DNA of 64,000 bases from assembly GCF_006385135.1 (NCBI RefSeq), contig NZ_CP041025.1, positions 1,457,501 through 1,521,500 of the forward strand, given 5' to 3'. Shown one piece after another: positions 1 to 8,546 of the stretch. Under the pieces are notes generated by a model. It was not told where the DNA came from, did no database searches, and was given only the letters and a program-made list of their open reading frames with translations. Source of the stretch: Paremcibacter congregatus. GTDB lineage: Bacteria > Pseudomonadota > Alphaproteobacteria > Sphingomonadales > Emcibacteraceae. Each line of letters begins with the position of its first letter. Position 1 is the first letter of the stretch. A program made the position numbers and the translations under genes.

Positions 1-673
1 TGATATATTTTTTTGTTTCTTTCTGCTTGTCGTCAGCGGGGGAGAAGGCGAGATAGACTTTTGTGCTGGCCGCGCACCCGGAAAGTTTTACTTTTTCCTG
101 CATGTCATGGCTTTCAAGGAAGTGTGTCATCCAGTAATAACTCGACAGGACGACTTCGGTACGGTCAGAGAAAAGCATACCCAGGGCTTGTTCTATATAG
201 GTTACGCTTCCCGTAACTTCGCTGAAACGGGCTCTGTTTTTATAGGGTATGATTTCTTCTGGCAAGGCGTCTTGGGGATAGATGATATCCTTGCCGATTA
301 CCGCGGCGGGACTGCTATAGGTCCATTCATCATCTGCCTTGGTATAAAAACAGAATGTTTGCTCACCGATTTCATTTTCTGGGAAAATCAGATTGGGAGC
401 CTCATGCTTTGCGGCGCCGAGGAGGGCGTGGCGTGTGCCATCTTCCGCATAGCGGATAGCCCGAGACCAGGGGTAGACATCCACAGTGATGTCATATCCT
501 GCGCGCTGGAAAATGGCCTGGGTATATTCAACAAGCAGGCCTGGCTTGGCGGATTCATTTGGGCAGATATAGGGACACCATTCCGGGGCGCTAATCGTGA
601 TCGTCTCCGCCATTGCCTGAACCGGTATGCTCATGCAGATTACAAGGATAAAAGTTCTAAAAATTTTCAACAT
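1..673 (-). CDS. Periplasmic solute-binding protein (family 3-like), 3' end outside the window
   Basis: The frame is open from an ATG at 673 to the left edge (about 224 codons), so the gene is cut by the window and its stop is not seen. The N-terminus looks like a Sec signal peptide: a basic start, a hydrophobic stretch and a cut after VQAMA near residue 22. The mature part begins ETITISAPEWCPYIC and continues with GLLVEYTQAIFQRAGY and YPWSRAIRYAEDG. This is the usual opening of amino-acid-type (PBPb/SBP_bac_3) binding proteins found either with ABC importers or free-standing. No transporter gene is visible, so the ligand is unknown. There is no clear ribosome binding site before the ATG. The long plus-strand frame over the same region is a shadow. 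Confidence 0.75.
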   Translation of the reverse strand, partial: MLKIFRTFILVICMSIPVQAMAETITISAPEWCPYICPNESAKPGLLVEYTQAIFQRAGYDITVDVYPWSRAIRYAEDGTRHALLGAAKHEAPNLIFPENEIGEQTFCFYTKADDEWTYSSPAAVIGKDIIYPQDALPEEIIPYKNRARFSEVTGSVTYIEQALGMLFSDRTEVVLSSYYWMTHFLESHDMQEKVKLSGCAASTKVYLAFSPADDKQKETKKYI

Positions 674-812
674 AAAGGCAGTCTAACATACGGTCACGGG
701 GTTTCGTGCTCAAAACAAACCTGTCTGATTAGTCATAGAAAGGGAGCAATGTATAATTGGAATAGGTCTTACCATAGAAAAAATTCAAAGATCTGCACCA
801 ATTATAAATTTT

Positions 813-826
813 AGTACTTAAGTACT
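813..826. repeat. Perfect 14-bp palindrome
   Basis: The sequence AGTACTTAAGTACT is its own reverse complement. It lies 15 bp past the stop codon of ada and about 140 bp upstream of the solute-binding protein start. It could be an operator for the latter gene. The stem is AT-rich and has no uridine run, so it is a poor terminator. Confidence 0.4.
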
Positions 827-840
827 GGTTAATGTAAGGG

Positions 841-1896
841 CTATGGTATGCTTTTTTCGAGATTCAGCAACCATTTTTTACGCTCAAGACCGCCACCATA
901 ACCTGTGAGGTTGCCATCTTTACCGATGACGCGGTGACAGGGAATGATGATGGAAATACGATTATAGCCGTTCGCCGAGGCGACAGCGCGGACGGCGGTG
1001 GGCTTGCCCAGACGTTCTGCCTGCTGTTGGTAGGATCTGGTTTCACCATAAGGGATGGTTTGAAGCAGGTTCCATACAGAATTTTGAAACGTCGTGCCGG
1101 GGGTGTCGAGTGCGACGGTGAAGGTTTTTCTCTTGCCTGCAAAATACTCCGTGATTTCCTGTTGGGTCTGATTGAGGTGCAAATTCTTGCCGGGCAGGAT
1201 GACGGCGTTGAGCCTCTTGCACAAATCCTTGAATTCGCTCTCCAGCATGCGACGGTTTGTGAATTCGAGCAGACAAAGCCCGCGAGAAGAAGCGCAGGCA
1301 AACATAGGGCCGAGCGGCGTGGTAAAGCGGGTAATGGTAATAATGTTTTTCGGGGGGGCGGTGGGGGACTGTCCCAGGATGGTCTGGTAGCTGCTGTTAA
1401 AGCCGCTAAGGGACTCAAATCCCACATCATAGGCGGTGTGGGTCACACTCTCTCCTTTGGTGATTTTTTCATAGGCTGTGTTGATCCGCAGCAGGCGTTG
1501 ATAGGTCTGGAAGGTCATGCCGTAATGGGTCTTGAACCAGCGGCGTAGCCTGTTGGGTTCGATGTTGCGTTGTCTCAGGTGATGGTCCTTGATTTTCTCG
1601 AACGGATTGTCGGCCAGTTCCTGCAGAATTTGGGTGATATAGGCTGGCGTTTCTTCCGCCGGAGTCATGGGGCGACAGACCTTGCAAGGGCGATATCCAT
1701 TGAGAAGCGCTTCTTCCACAGTGTTATAAAAGGTGACATTTTCGCTTTTGGGTTTTCGGGCCGTGCAGCTCGGGCGGCAGAAAATCCCGGTGGTTTTAAC
1801 CGCTGTGAAGAATATTCCCTCATAGGAAGCATCTTTTTCAAGGATGATCCGGTATTTATCCGCGAAGGACAGTGTCTTTGTCATGTTGTGTTCCAT
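841..1896 (-). CDS. ada: Bifunctional Ada: methylphosphotriester sensor/regulator and O6-methylguanine-DNA methyltransferase
   Basis: This is a full-length Ada protein of 351 residues (E. coli Ada has 354). The N-terminal zinc domain has the four expected cysteines at 40, 44, 71 and 74 (FCRPSC and PCKVC); in the family, the first accepts a methyl group from DNA phosphotriesters. An AraC-type helix-turn-helix follows at about residues 85-180 (YDVGFESLSGFNSSYQ). The C-terminal methyltransferase domain carries the active-site motif PCHR at 319-322, with Cys320 as the alkyl acceptor. Both halves keep their key residues, so the protein should repair DNA and activate its own gene after alkylation damage. 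No alkB or alkA lies next to it. The ATG at 1896 is used; a second in-frame ATG is four codons later. Confidence 0.95.
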   Translation of the reverse strand: MEHNMTKTLSFADKYRIILEKDASYEGIFFTAVKTTGIFCRPSCTARKPKSENVTFYNTVEEALLNGYRPCKVCRPMTPAEETPAYITQILQELADNPFEKIKDHHLRQRNIEPNRLRRWFKTHYGMTFQTYQRLLRINTAYEKITKGESVTHTAYDVGFESLSGFNSSYQTILGQSPTAPPKNIITITRFTTPLGPMFACASSRGLCLLEFTNRRMLESEFKDLCKRLNAVILPGKNLHLNQTQQEITEYFAGKRKTFTVALDTPGTTFQNSVWNLLQTIPYGETRSYQQQAERLGKPTAVRAVASANGYNRISIIIPCHRVIGKDGNLTGYGGGLERKKWLLNLEKSIP

Positions 1897-1978
1897 GACT
1901 TCAGCATAAATTCAACCGAGACGCACCGCCACCGAAAAATTGACAGGTAATTTTTTATAGTAAAACGGGATAAGGTTT

Positions 1979-4264
1979 TTATCCGCCGTTCGGCTGGTTT
2001 CTGTTAAAGGCTTTGTCAAGGAATGCGCTGGCGGCGGCGGCGGTGACTTTATCGGGGTAGCCATCGGGTGCAGCCATGCCTTCTTCAACCATCTTGATTA
2101 CCCAAACCATCTGCTTTTCAGACGCCATACGCGGGGGCGCTTTTGATTTCACTCGGTCAATCCACTGGCTGAGGATTTCGGCGGAGCCTAACGCACCTTC
2201 CGGAATGGGTTCCCCGGTTTGTTCACTCAGGGTGCGGGCGAACCCCAGTTGCCGTTCGCTGGGGCTGCCATCTTCCGGGGCCGGTTCGACATTATTGTCG
2301 ATAAACAGGCGGCAGACGGCGAAGTCGGTCAGGGCCGCCGGCGGCAGAGGAATTCTCTTTTCCGCTGCGATACGTCGGGCAAAGCCGATCATTTTATCGC
2401 TCGGCGGATGGTTTTTGGTCAGTTCTGTCGAACGGTAACTGTTCTGGATTTGGTCGACCATATTGCGCAGGCGTTCGATGGCCTGTTCAAACACATCATC
2501 GGCGGTGTTCTGGCCCAGCTGAATGCTGTCAAGGAACAGTTCCATACGCGCCGTCGCACCGGGATCGACCAGTTCCGGCAGGTTGGTTTCCAGAAGTTCA
2601 TACAGTCGCATGCCATAGTTGGTGGCGTAGATTTTCTTGCGCTTGATCTCGAAGCATTTCTGTTTCAGATTTTCAATGATCTGGTCACGGGTTGCCGGCG
2701 TGCCAATCCCCTTGGCCATTTTCAGGCGTTCTTTTTCTTCCTCATTCTCGACGAATTTCCAGGCATTCTGCATGGCGTTGATCAGCTCTCCCTCGCCGTA
2801 GGGCTTTGGGGGCGTGGTTTTCTTCAACGCTGACTTGGCGCCTTCCGAGGTCATGGGGTCACCGTTATCTATCGGGGCGAGAGTGACTTCTTTTTCGACT
2901 TTTTTACCCTTCTGCGGGGCAACCTCTTTCGGGAACAGGTCGGTCCATCCAGGGGTGCGGGTAATTTTGCCAATTTCGGAGAAACTGTATTTTTTATCCG
3001 CTACGCTGACCTCGGCCGTCATGGTGGTCTGGTCGAAAACATGGTCATCGGCGACGGCTTCCAGAAAGCTGCGGGTGATGATGTCGAACAGAGCTTTGTG
3101 ATCGGCATCCAGCCGGGAGTAAAGCACGGGGAAATGCTCGGCGACGGCCAGATTGGGGATCAAGGCATGGTGACTTTCGCCTTCCAGCGCCTTGTCGGAA
3201 AAATATCCCGGACGGCCTTTGCGAATGATCGGCTTTTCGAGCGGTATCGCAGCGAATTCCGGGATGGTTTTAACCTGATCCAGCAGGTTTTGAACCTCAT
3301 CAATCATGACCTCCGGCAGGGAACGCACGGCCGCACGGGGATAGGTGATGATCTTGTGCTTTTCATACAGGGATTGGGCGATTTCCAGCGTGCGGGAAGC
3401 GCTGAAGCCTTTTTTTCCGGCTTCTTTCTGCAGGGTTGGCAAGTCGAAAAACTTTGGCGGGGCCGCCTTCTTTTCTTCGCAGATCACGGACAGCGGACCC
3501 TGCCAGGTCTCGGCCGCGGCGACCAGTGATCGGGCTTCGGATTCTTCATAGATACGTCCGGCGCCTTTGGGACGGTAATGCACCGCAACCTTGCCGCGTT
3601 CGCCGGTGAGATTCATGGTGATTTCATAAAAGGGTCGGGTCTCAAAGGCTTCTATTTCCTTTTGTCGCCGGCAAACAATGGCGAGAGTTGGGGACATGAC
3701 CCGGCCAACGCCGATGGCGCCTTTGGCGCCGGGTTTTTTAAAGCGCACGGTGACCACCCGGGTCAGGGTCAGGTTGCAGGCCTTGTCCACGGCGGCGCGG
3801 GCGTAAAAGGCTTCATACAGCCGGTCATATTCCGCGGCGGGTTTGAGGTTGTTAAAGGCCTTGGTCAGGGTTTTTTTGTCTTCGGCGGAAAACATCGCCC
3901 GGAGGATTTCGCCCTCGAATTTATAATAGAGCAAAAGCTCTCGGCCAATGCCTTCTCCCTCGCGGTCGCAGTCGGTAGCGATGATGACGGATTTGGCCTG
4001 ACGCAAGGCGCTTTCGATTTCCCGCAGACGGGCTTCCTTGCCACCGCCGTCAGACGGGCGGTAGTCAAAACGACGGTTTTCCGGCACGAGAATATCATAA
4101 TTCCAGCGTCGCCAGGCGGGGTTGATTTCCTCAGGCATTTCAAGGCGCAGGAGATGGCCTTGCGCGGCAACGATTCTGCCATAATTATCACCGATGGCGG
4201 CCCGGATATTACGGGCCTGTGAGGGTTTCTCACAAATGACCACGGTTTCGTTCTTATTGATCAT
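1979..4264 (-). CDS. Type IA DNA topoisomerase (TopB/topoisomerase III-like) with C-terminal triple repeat
   Basis: A 761-residue type IA topoisomerase. The TOPRIM domain starts at the N-terminus (VVICEKPSQARNI) and has the metal-binding DxD-x2-E set ATDCDREGEG (D98, D100, E103). The catalytic tyrosine is Tyr309 in ITYPRAAVRSLPE. The usual TDS after YPR is replaced by AAV here, which is unusual. The C-terminus has no zinc ribbons. Instead there are three copies of a roughly 36-residue unit at about 621-656, 668-703 and 714-750, starting PSDKMIGFA, PSERQLGFA and ASEKQMVWV. Similar repeat tails occur, to my recollection, on plasmid-type topoisomerases. The gene is probably an accessory topoisomerase that passes single strands or decatenates DNA, in addition to topA. 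It is monocistronic with no obvious plasmid neighbours. Confidence 0.88.
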   Translation of the reverse strand: MINKNETVVICEKPSQARNIRAAIGDNYGRIVAAQGHLLRLEMPEEINPAWRRWNYDILVPENRRFDYRPSDGGGKEARLREIESALRQAKSVIIATDCDREGEGIGRELLLYYKFEGEILRAMFSAEDKKTLTKAFNNLKPAAEYDRLYEAFYARAAVDKACNLTLTRVVTVRFKKPGAKGAIGVGRVMSPTLAIVCRRQKEIEAFETRPFYEITMNLTGERGKVAVHYRPKGAGRIYEESEARSLVAAAETWQGPLSVICEEKKAAPPKFFDLPTLQKEAGKKGFSASRTLEIAQSLYEKHKIITYPRAAVRSLPEVMIDEVQNLLDQVKTIPEFAAIPLEKPIIRKGRPGYFSDKALEGESHHALIPNLAVAEHFPVLYSRLDADHKALFDIITRSFLEAVADDHVFDQTTMTAEVSVADKKYSFSEIGKITRTPGWTDLFPKEVAPQKGKKVEKEVTLAPIDNGDPMTSEGAKSALKKTTPPKPYGEGELINAMQNAWKFVENEEEKERLKMAKGIGTPATRDQIIENLKQKCFEIKRKKIYATNYGMRLYELLETNLPELVDPGATARMELFLDSIQLGQNTADDVFEQAIERLRNMVDQIQNSYRSTELTKNHPPSDKMIGFARRIAAEKRIPLPPAALTDFAVCRLFIDNNVEPAPEDGSPSERQLGFARTLSEQTGEPIPEGALGSAEILSQWIDRVKSKAPPRMASEKQMVWVIKMVEEGMAAPDGYPDKVTAAAASAFLDKAFNRNQPNGG

Positions 4265-4324
4265 ATAGGGGTTATAGCAGAAGTTTTCCGGATCAAAATC
4301 CTAAATCGAAAAATTCTTGAGGCA

Positions 4325-4361
4325 TGCCGATGGCGTTCAGCATTTCTGCTAACGTTCGGCA
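4325..4361. repeat. Imperfect inverted repeat, possible terminator of the DUF1737 gene
   Basis: Outer arms TGCCGA and TCGGCA and inner arms CGTT/AACG and AGCA/TGCT pair around a TTTC loop. It lies just downstream of the small minus-strand gene ending at 4389. There is no clear uridine run, so intrinsic termination is uncertain. Confidence 0.35.
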
Positions 4362-4388
4362 TTTAACGGTCAGGGAATGGAGAGGAGG

Positions 4389-4544
4389 TTATTCTTTTAT
4401 CATGGCTTGCAGATATTCTACAAAGCCGTCCTTTTGGTTGGTTGTCGCAAGTCCACCTACGGGATGGTAACCGTCTTTGATATATTTGTTTACTTTTTCT
4501 TGCAGGCTATCCATCTCGAAATCGTCCAGAATAAGATATTCCAT
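4389..4544 (-). CDS. Small DUF1737-like protein (51 aa)
   Basis: A 51-residue protein starting MEYLILDDFEMDSLQEKVN. The ATG at 4544 is preferred over an upstream ATG at 4589 because it has a good GAGGAG ribosome binding site a few bases before it. The pattern EKVNKYIKDGYHPVGGLATT, followed by a C-terminal YLQAMIK, matches the shape of the DUF1737 family, short proteins with a helix and an xGWxPxGG motif. No function is established for the family. It stands alone, with a possible hairpin terminator after it and a MarR gene upstream on the same strand. Confidence 0.75.
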   Translation of the reverse strand: MEYLILDDFEMDSLQEKVNKYIKDGYHPVGGLATTNQKDGFVEYLQAMIKE

Positions 4545-4647
4545 TTTTCTACTCCTCATAAATGACCTTATTGTCCCATTGTCAGACAAAATGATTTATA
4601 ATTTGTAACTTTTTTGTACGTATAGAATAATTTTCTAATGTACGATT

Positions 4648-5229
4648 TTATATGTCTTCTTTGAAGCTCGGCCGATGGGTGGCTGCAATGCGGGCGGCCT
4701 GTTCATACATGCCGGTCATCAGGTCGAGTATTTTGCTGCCCTGGGTCAGTTGCTGATCAATATTACGAATGGCTTCCGTCATATCAACCAGTAATCCTTT
4801 GCGCAGGGATACAAAACGGGAAATAAGTGTGTGGCCATCAGGGGTAGGACGATAGCGTACCCCTTTTCTGCGTTTGTCCGTGGTGGTTTTTTCGACCAGT
4901 TTTTCCTGGGTCAGCTTGCGAATGGTATATTGAATGTTGGTGGTGTCATCACGGTTCAGCAGGCGGGCGATTTCCGTGATGCCTTTTGGGCGATCCCGCA
5001 TGGCGATGATGTTCAGCACGGCACAGTCACTGGCGCTCATGTTGATGCCAGAGGCGGCGACCGTACATTCCTTCATCCAGCGGGAAAAGCTTTCATAGGA
5101 GCGGAACAGGGAATATTCCAATTCTGTCAGGGCGACCTCGTGATCATTGGTCGCCAGATGCCAATGGCGGTCCAGTGCCACGGCGGTAAAGTTCTCGTCA
5201 GTGGCGGGGGAGGTTGGGTCATCGCTCAT
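4648..5229 (-). CDS. MarR-type winged-helix transcriptional regulator
   Basis: A 193-residue regulator. The central part is a winged helix-turn-helix: MSASDCAVLNIIAMRDRPKG, ITEIARLLNRDD as the recognition region, then TIRKLTQEKLVEKTTTDKRRKG as the wing. This fits the COG5631-like branch of MarR proteins, which have a longer N-terminus than typical MarR. The C-terminal helices (about 140-185) would form the dimer interface. It lies downstream of, and on the same strand as, the old-yellow-enzyme reductase at 5317-6768. Control of that gene is possible but not shown by any site. The ligand is unknown. Confidence 0.85.
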   Translation of the reverse strand: MSDDPTSPATDENFTAVALDRHWHLATNDHEVALTELEYSLFRSYESFSRWMKECTVAASGINMSASDCAVLNIIAMRDRPKGITEIARLLNRDDTTNIQYTIRKLTQEKLVEKTTTDKRRKGVRYRPTPDGHTLISRFVSLRKGLLVDMTEAIRNIDQQLTQGSKILDLMTGMYEQAARIAATHRPSFKEDI

Positions 5230-5316
5230 CTGCAGGATCCTTTTTTGTTGAGGTATACAGAATGCTATTGATAGCTAGTTGTCCCTGTCTGTCAACCCGG
5301 TGTGTGGTTTGGCTTT

Positions 5317-6768
5317 TTAGCTGGCTGTCTGCTGGGGCAGAAAATCTTCTATAGGAAGTTCCAGTTCGACCACGTTTGACGGCGGTCCGGCCTGCCCGGA
5401 TTTGTTGTAAGCGCGGATGTAATAGCTGTACTTCAGACCGCCGAGCACCGTCTTGTCGTCAAATTTTCCGCCCTTTTTGGCTTCGATAATTTCGACCGCG
5501 CCGCTGTCTTCCGTGCGGTAGAGGTCGTAACCGCTGACCTCTCCCGACGCGCGGGTCCATTTCAATTTGACGGCGCCATTGACATAAGTGGCATTCAGCG
5601 GGCTGTCGTCTTCCCAAGCCGGGGCCGTCATATCCGGATCATAGTCCGGCGCCTGCAGATAGCCTTTGGGCCACAGGAAGCAGGTGACTTCCTTGAATTT
5701 TTCGTCCAGCTGTTTGCAGACATTACAATAAACGCAAGTCACTATATCCTGCTCCCGCTCCTGGGCGACCTTTTTGGGCCAGTTGGGATCCGCGAGCAGT
5801 TGCCGGGCCATGCCGACCATGTCTGCTTTACCTCCGGCCAGCAGACGTTCAGCATCCTCCGGCGCATTGATTTTCCCGACTGAGATCACCGGAATATCAA
5901 ACCCCTTGGCATTGATCATCTCCTTGATTGCCGCGGCATAATGGATATGGGGCATTTTGGGAAAGCTTGCGCCAGGCATGCAACGTTCTCCGGAATAACC
6001 GGTGTAAGGGTAGGGCGGCAGGCCGTCCTGCAGGATGGCGTCTTCGAACTTGCCTCCGACAGAAAGGGAAATATAATCAACCCCCAGCTGGGCCATACGC
6101 AGGGCGATCAGGCGACTGTCTTCCAGTGTATACCCATCTTTAATCATTTCATCCGCGAGAAAGCGCACGCCAATCGGGAAGTCCTTTCCGACTTTTGAAC
6201 GGACCTCCGCCATGACATCGCCAAACATGCGCAGACGTCCTTCCAGAGAACGGCCATCATACCGGTCGCGACGTTTGTTATGGCGGGAAAGAAACGATGA
6301 CAAGGTATAGGCATGGGCGGAATGCAGTTCGACCCCGTCATAGCCAGCTTCTTTGGCGCGCAGGGCGGCATCACCGAAATCGCGAATGATGGCGGTGATA
6401 TCGTCTTCCGACAACATGTCAATGGTCTGCCGCCAGCCGGAACGGGCCACTTTCATGAAATGAATGATCTGGGGTACAACTTTTGACTGGCTGGTCCGGT
6501 GAATGGCGTCGGTGAGTTTGCGATGACCTTCGATGAACTTGTCGTCTGAGATGCGTAAAAGGGGCCCTGATTTTGACTGGTGAATGGCCATGGCCTCGAC
6601 AATGATTAGACCAACGTCGCCCTTGGCGTAGCTGACGTAACGGTCGATGATCGCCTGATTGACATAACCGTCTTCCCCCGACAGGCGGGTGACCATGGCG
6701 GGCACGACAGTACGGTTGGGCACCAGCATGCCATTGATAGTAAGGGGCGTAAGAATATGGTCGCGCAT
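5317..6768 (-). CDS. Old-yellow-enzyme/2,4-dienoyl-CoA-reductase-type NADH:flavin oxidoreductase with C-terminal FN3-like domain
   Basis: The first 350 or so residues form the FMN-binding TIM barrel of the old yellow enzyme family, with the signature GYDGVELHSAHAY and FLSRHNKRRDRYDGRSLEGR. After the barrel comes a cysteine cluster (CVYCNVC, then a Cys in EVTCFLWPKG) like the Fe-S ligands of the 2,4-dienoyl-CoA reductase branch. The FAD/NAD domain normally following it is absent. In its place is a fibronectin-III-like domain at about 385-475 (VKLKWTRASGEVSGYDLYR, YSYYIRAYNKSGQAGPPSN). I chose ATG 6768 because the longer start at 6873 would begin almost on a predicted transcription start. The substrate is unknown. 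A MarR gene is divergent from it. Confidence 0.85.
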   Translation of the reverse strand: MRDHILTPLTINGMLVPNRTVVPAMVTRLSGEDGYVNQAIIDRYVSYAKGDVGLIIVEAMAIHQSKSGPLLRISDDKFIEGHRKLTDAIHRTSQSKVVPQIIHFMKVARSGWRQTIDMLSEDDITAIIRDFGDAALRAKEAGYDGVELHSAHAYTLSSFLSRHNKRRDRYDGRSLEGRLRMFGDVMAEVRSKVGKDFPIGVRFLADEMIKDGYTLEDSRLIALRMAQLGVDYISLSVGGKFEDAILQDGLPPYPYTGYSGERCMPGASFPKMPHIHYAAAIKEMINAKGFDIPVISVGKINAPEDAERLLAGGKADMVGMARQLLADPNWPKKVAQEREQDIVTCVYCNVCKQLDEKFKEVTCFLWPKGYLQAPDYDPDMTAPAWEDDSPLNATYVNGAVKLKWTRASGEVSGYDLYRTEDSGAVEIIEAKKGGKFDDKTVLGGLKYSYYIRAYNKSGQAGPPSNVVELELPIEDFLPQQTAS

Positions 6769-6884
6769 GAAAAAATCCGGTTGTAAATTGAAATATATTT
6801 TAAGTATGAAGTAATTTTGTAAACTTGTAAAATATTTTTTTGGAAAGCGCAGGAAAGCATCCATAAAAGCCATACTTTTTAAGA

Positions 6885-6912
6885 ATAATGCGCAAAACTT
6901 GATTTATGGCAA
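6885..6912 (-). promoter_or_regulatory. Candidate sigma-70-type promoter of the OYE-FN3 gene
   Basis: On the minus strand TTGCCA (6912-6907) is separated by 16 bp from CATTAT (6890-6885). Transcription would start near 6878 and give a leader of about 110 nt before the preferred ATG at 6768. Small inverted repeats nearby (ACCTAAAAGGT at 6923-6933 and TGCGC-N6-GCGCA near 6954-6969) are possible MarR operators. Confidence 0.35.
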
Positions 6913-7004
6913 TTTATTCCAGACCTAAAAGGTTATTGTAGGCTTACATGAATTGCGCGGTTTAGCGCACAGAAAAGATAGCCAGAACCGGAGGCATCGA
7001 GAAG

Positions 7005-7487
7005 ATGAATATGGAAAGAAAGACCATGGAAAACAAGGATGATGCGGATCCCCGCTACTTGCAGCTTTGGGTAAGAATGTTGTCGAGTTCGACCCGGGTC
7101 ACCCAGATCCTTAATAAGCGTATGAAGGAACATACCCCTTTGACCCTGGCTAAATTTGATGTTTTGGTCGCCATTGACCGTGCGCCGGGCGGGGTGATCA
7201 CCATGAGCGAACTGTCGCGCATGTTGCTGGTCTCGAACGCCAATACCACCGGTATGGTGGGCCGCCTGATGAAGGATGGTCTGGTCGAAAAATGGGCGTT
7301 GCCTACGGATCGGCGGGTATATAGTGTTTCCATGACCAGTGAAGGTCGAAGGGTTCTTAAAAACGCCATCACCATTCATAAAGGCTGGGTTGATGAGCTG
7401 CTTGGAGGGATTGGCGAAGAAAACCTGGAAAGCCAGATTGCCCTGTTCAGTCATTTTAAGAAAAGCCTGTCGGGAATAGAGGCCTAA
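7005..7487 (+). CDS. MarR family transcriptional regulator
   Basis: A 160-residue MarR protein. The winged helix spans about residues 45-115: LAKFDVLVAIDRAPGG, then ITMSELSRMLLVSNANTTGM as the helix-turn-helix, then VEKWALPTDRRVYSVSMTSE as the wing with the conserved DRR. N- and C-terminal helices would form the dimer. A GGAGG ribosome binding site lies about 10 bp before the ATG. It is transcribed away from the OYE-FN3 reductase, the classic arrangement for a MarR repressor and its target, so control of that enzyme by a small phenolic or electrophilic ligand is a reasonable inference. Confidence 0.9.
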   Translation: MNMERKTMENKDDADPRYLQLWVRMLSSSTRVTQILNKRMKEHTPLTLAKFDVLVAIDRAPGGVITMSELSRMLLVSNANTTGMVGRLMKDGLVEKWALPTDRRVYSVSMTSEGRRVLKNAITIHKGWVDELLGGIGEENLESQIALFSHFKKSLSGIEA

Positions 7488-7656
7488 GGCGTCCTGACCA
7501 TAAAGCATCGCGCTTCTTTCGGCGCTGGTTTTTGGAATCCTCTTTTATGATATAAAAAACTCCTGACCTACAGCTGGGAAGGGGTACCTGAAGTTGTTTA
7601 TATTCGTTCTTTGTGATAGACTGCGAGAGTATTTTATCATGGGAAGGAAAAATACG

Positions 7657-8520
7657 ATGTGGTATCGACTAATCGCACTCTTTCTGGGAGGCGCTTTTAT
7701 CGTGCTTAGTGGCTGTGCCAGTATCAATGGCTATCCCAAGTCTGATATTGATGAAATTCAACAACAGCCGGCCTCCAGTTTTATTCTGTCGGAATCAGAA
7801 AGACATGCGGCGACCACGGAAGAAAAACGCAATGCGGTTGTGAACGCAAAGCTCGCTTACATCGACAGCGCTTTCATTGATTTTGAACAAACCATTTACC
7901 GGGAAGGCATGATAGCCGATATCGGTACGGAATGGCTGCTCCTTGGGCTCGCCGGGGCGACGACCATTGCTGGTGGTGCCAGAACCAAGGAAGTTCTGGG
8001 AGCGACCAGCATGTTCATTCTCGGCAGCAAGGCGGCTTTTGATAAAAAGGTTTTGATGGATCAGGCGACAGCCGCGATTGTGACAAAAATGCGGGCCGGG
8101 CGCGCCACTGTCATGGTCGATATTCTCAAAGGACTTAATCAGGAAGTTGGGCTTTATTCAATAGAGGCGGCGGCGGTTGATCTGGCGCGATATTATTATG
8201 CCGGTACGGTTCCCGGGGCTTTGGCGAGTATTACGGAAACGGCGGGTCAGGAAGTGGCGATGGCGAACGAGCAGGCCAAGGGAATTTTCCGAGACAAGTT
8301 CCAGGCAGATAAAGCGGGGGATTGCCTGACCGAATACTGGAAGCCAGGCGGCGTCATTGAGGAAGCACATCAAGCAGAAATCAAAAAGTGGTTGTCGGCA
8401 TCGCCCTATAATAAAGTGCCTTTTGGTCTTTTTATGTTTGGCAGTAAAAATGCCAAGGCGCGGGTGGAAGCGGTAAGCGCCCTGATTGAAAAGGGGGAGA
8501 TTTCGGCCTGTGATTTGTAA
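7657..8520 (+). CDS. Putative lipoprotein of unknown function
   Basis: A 287-residue protein with a clear lipoprotein signal: MWYRLIALFLGGAFIVLSGC, lipobox LSGC with the cysteine at residue 20. The ATG at 7657 is favoured by GGAAGG nine bases upstream; a longer frame begins at 7594. After the lipobox are a charged region, a hydrophobic glycine-rich stretch (LLLGLAGATTIAGGARTKEV) and a mostly helical C-terminal half. The body resembles no family I know. A glycine-rich segment inside a lipoprotein suggests contact with a membrane. It is followed after 26 bp by a 48-codon gene on the same strand, probably in the same transcript. Confidence 0.8.
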   Translation: MWYRLIALFLGGAFIVLSGCASINGYPKSDIDEIQQQPASSFILSESERHAATTEEKRNAVVNAKLAYIDSAFIDFEQTIYREGMIADIGTEWLLLGLAGATTIAGGARTKEVLGATSMFILGSKAAFDKKVLMDQATAAIVTKMRAGRATVMVDILKGLNQEVGLYSIEAAAVDLARYYYAGTVPGALASITETAGQEVAMANEQAKGIFRDKFQADKAGDCLTEYWKPGGVIEEAHQAEIKKWLSASPYNKVPFGLFMFGSKNAKARVEAVSALIEKGEISACDL

Positions 8521-8546
8521 TTCTGTTTCTTAAGAAGGAAAACAAG

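Noticed and set aside
107-814. Long plus-strand open frame of 235 codons
   Set aside because: It lies antisense to a frame with a clear signal peptide and solute-binding protein features. Its own translation shows no family resemblance.
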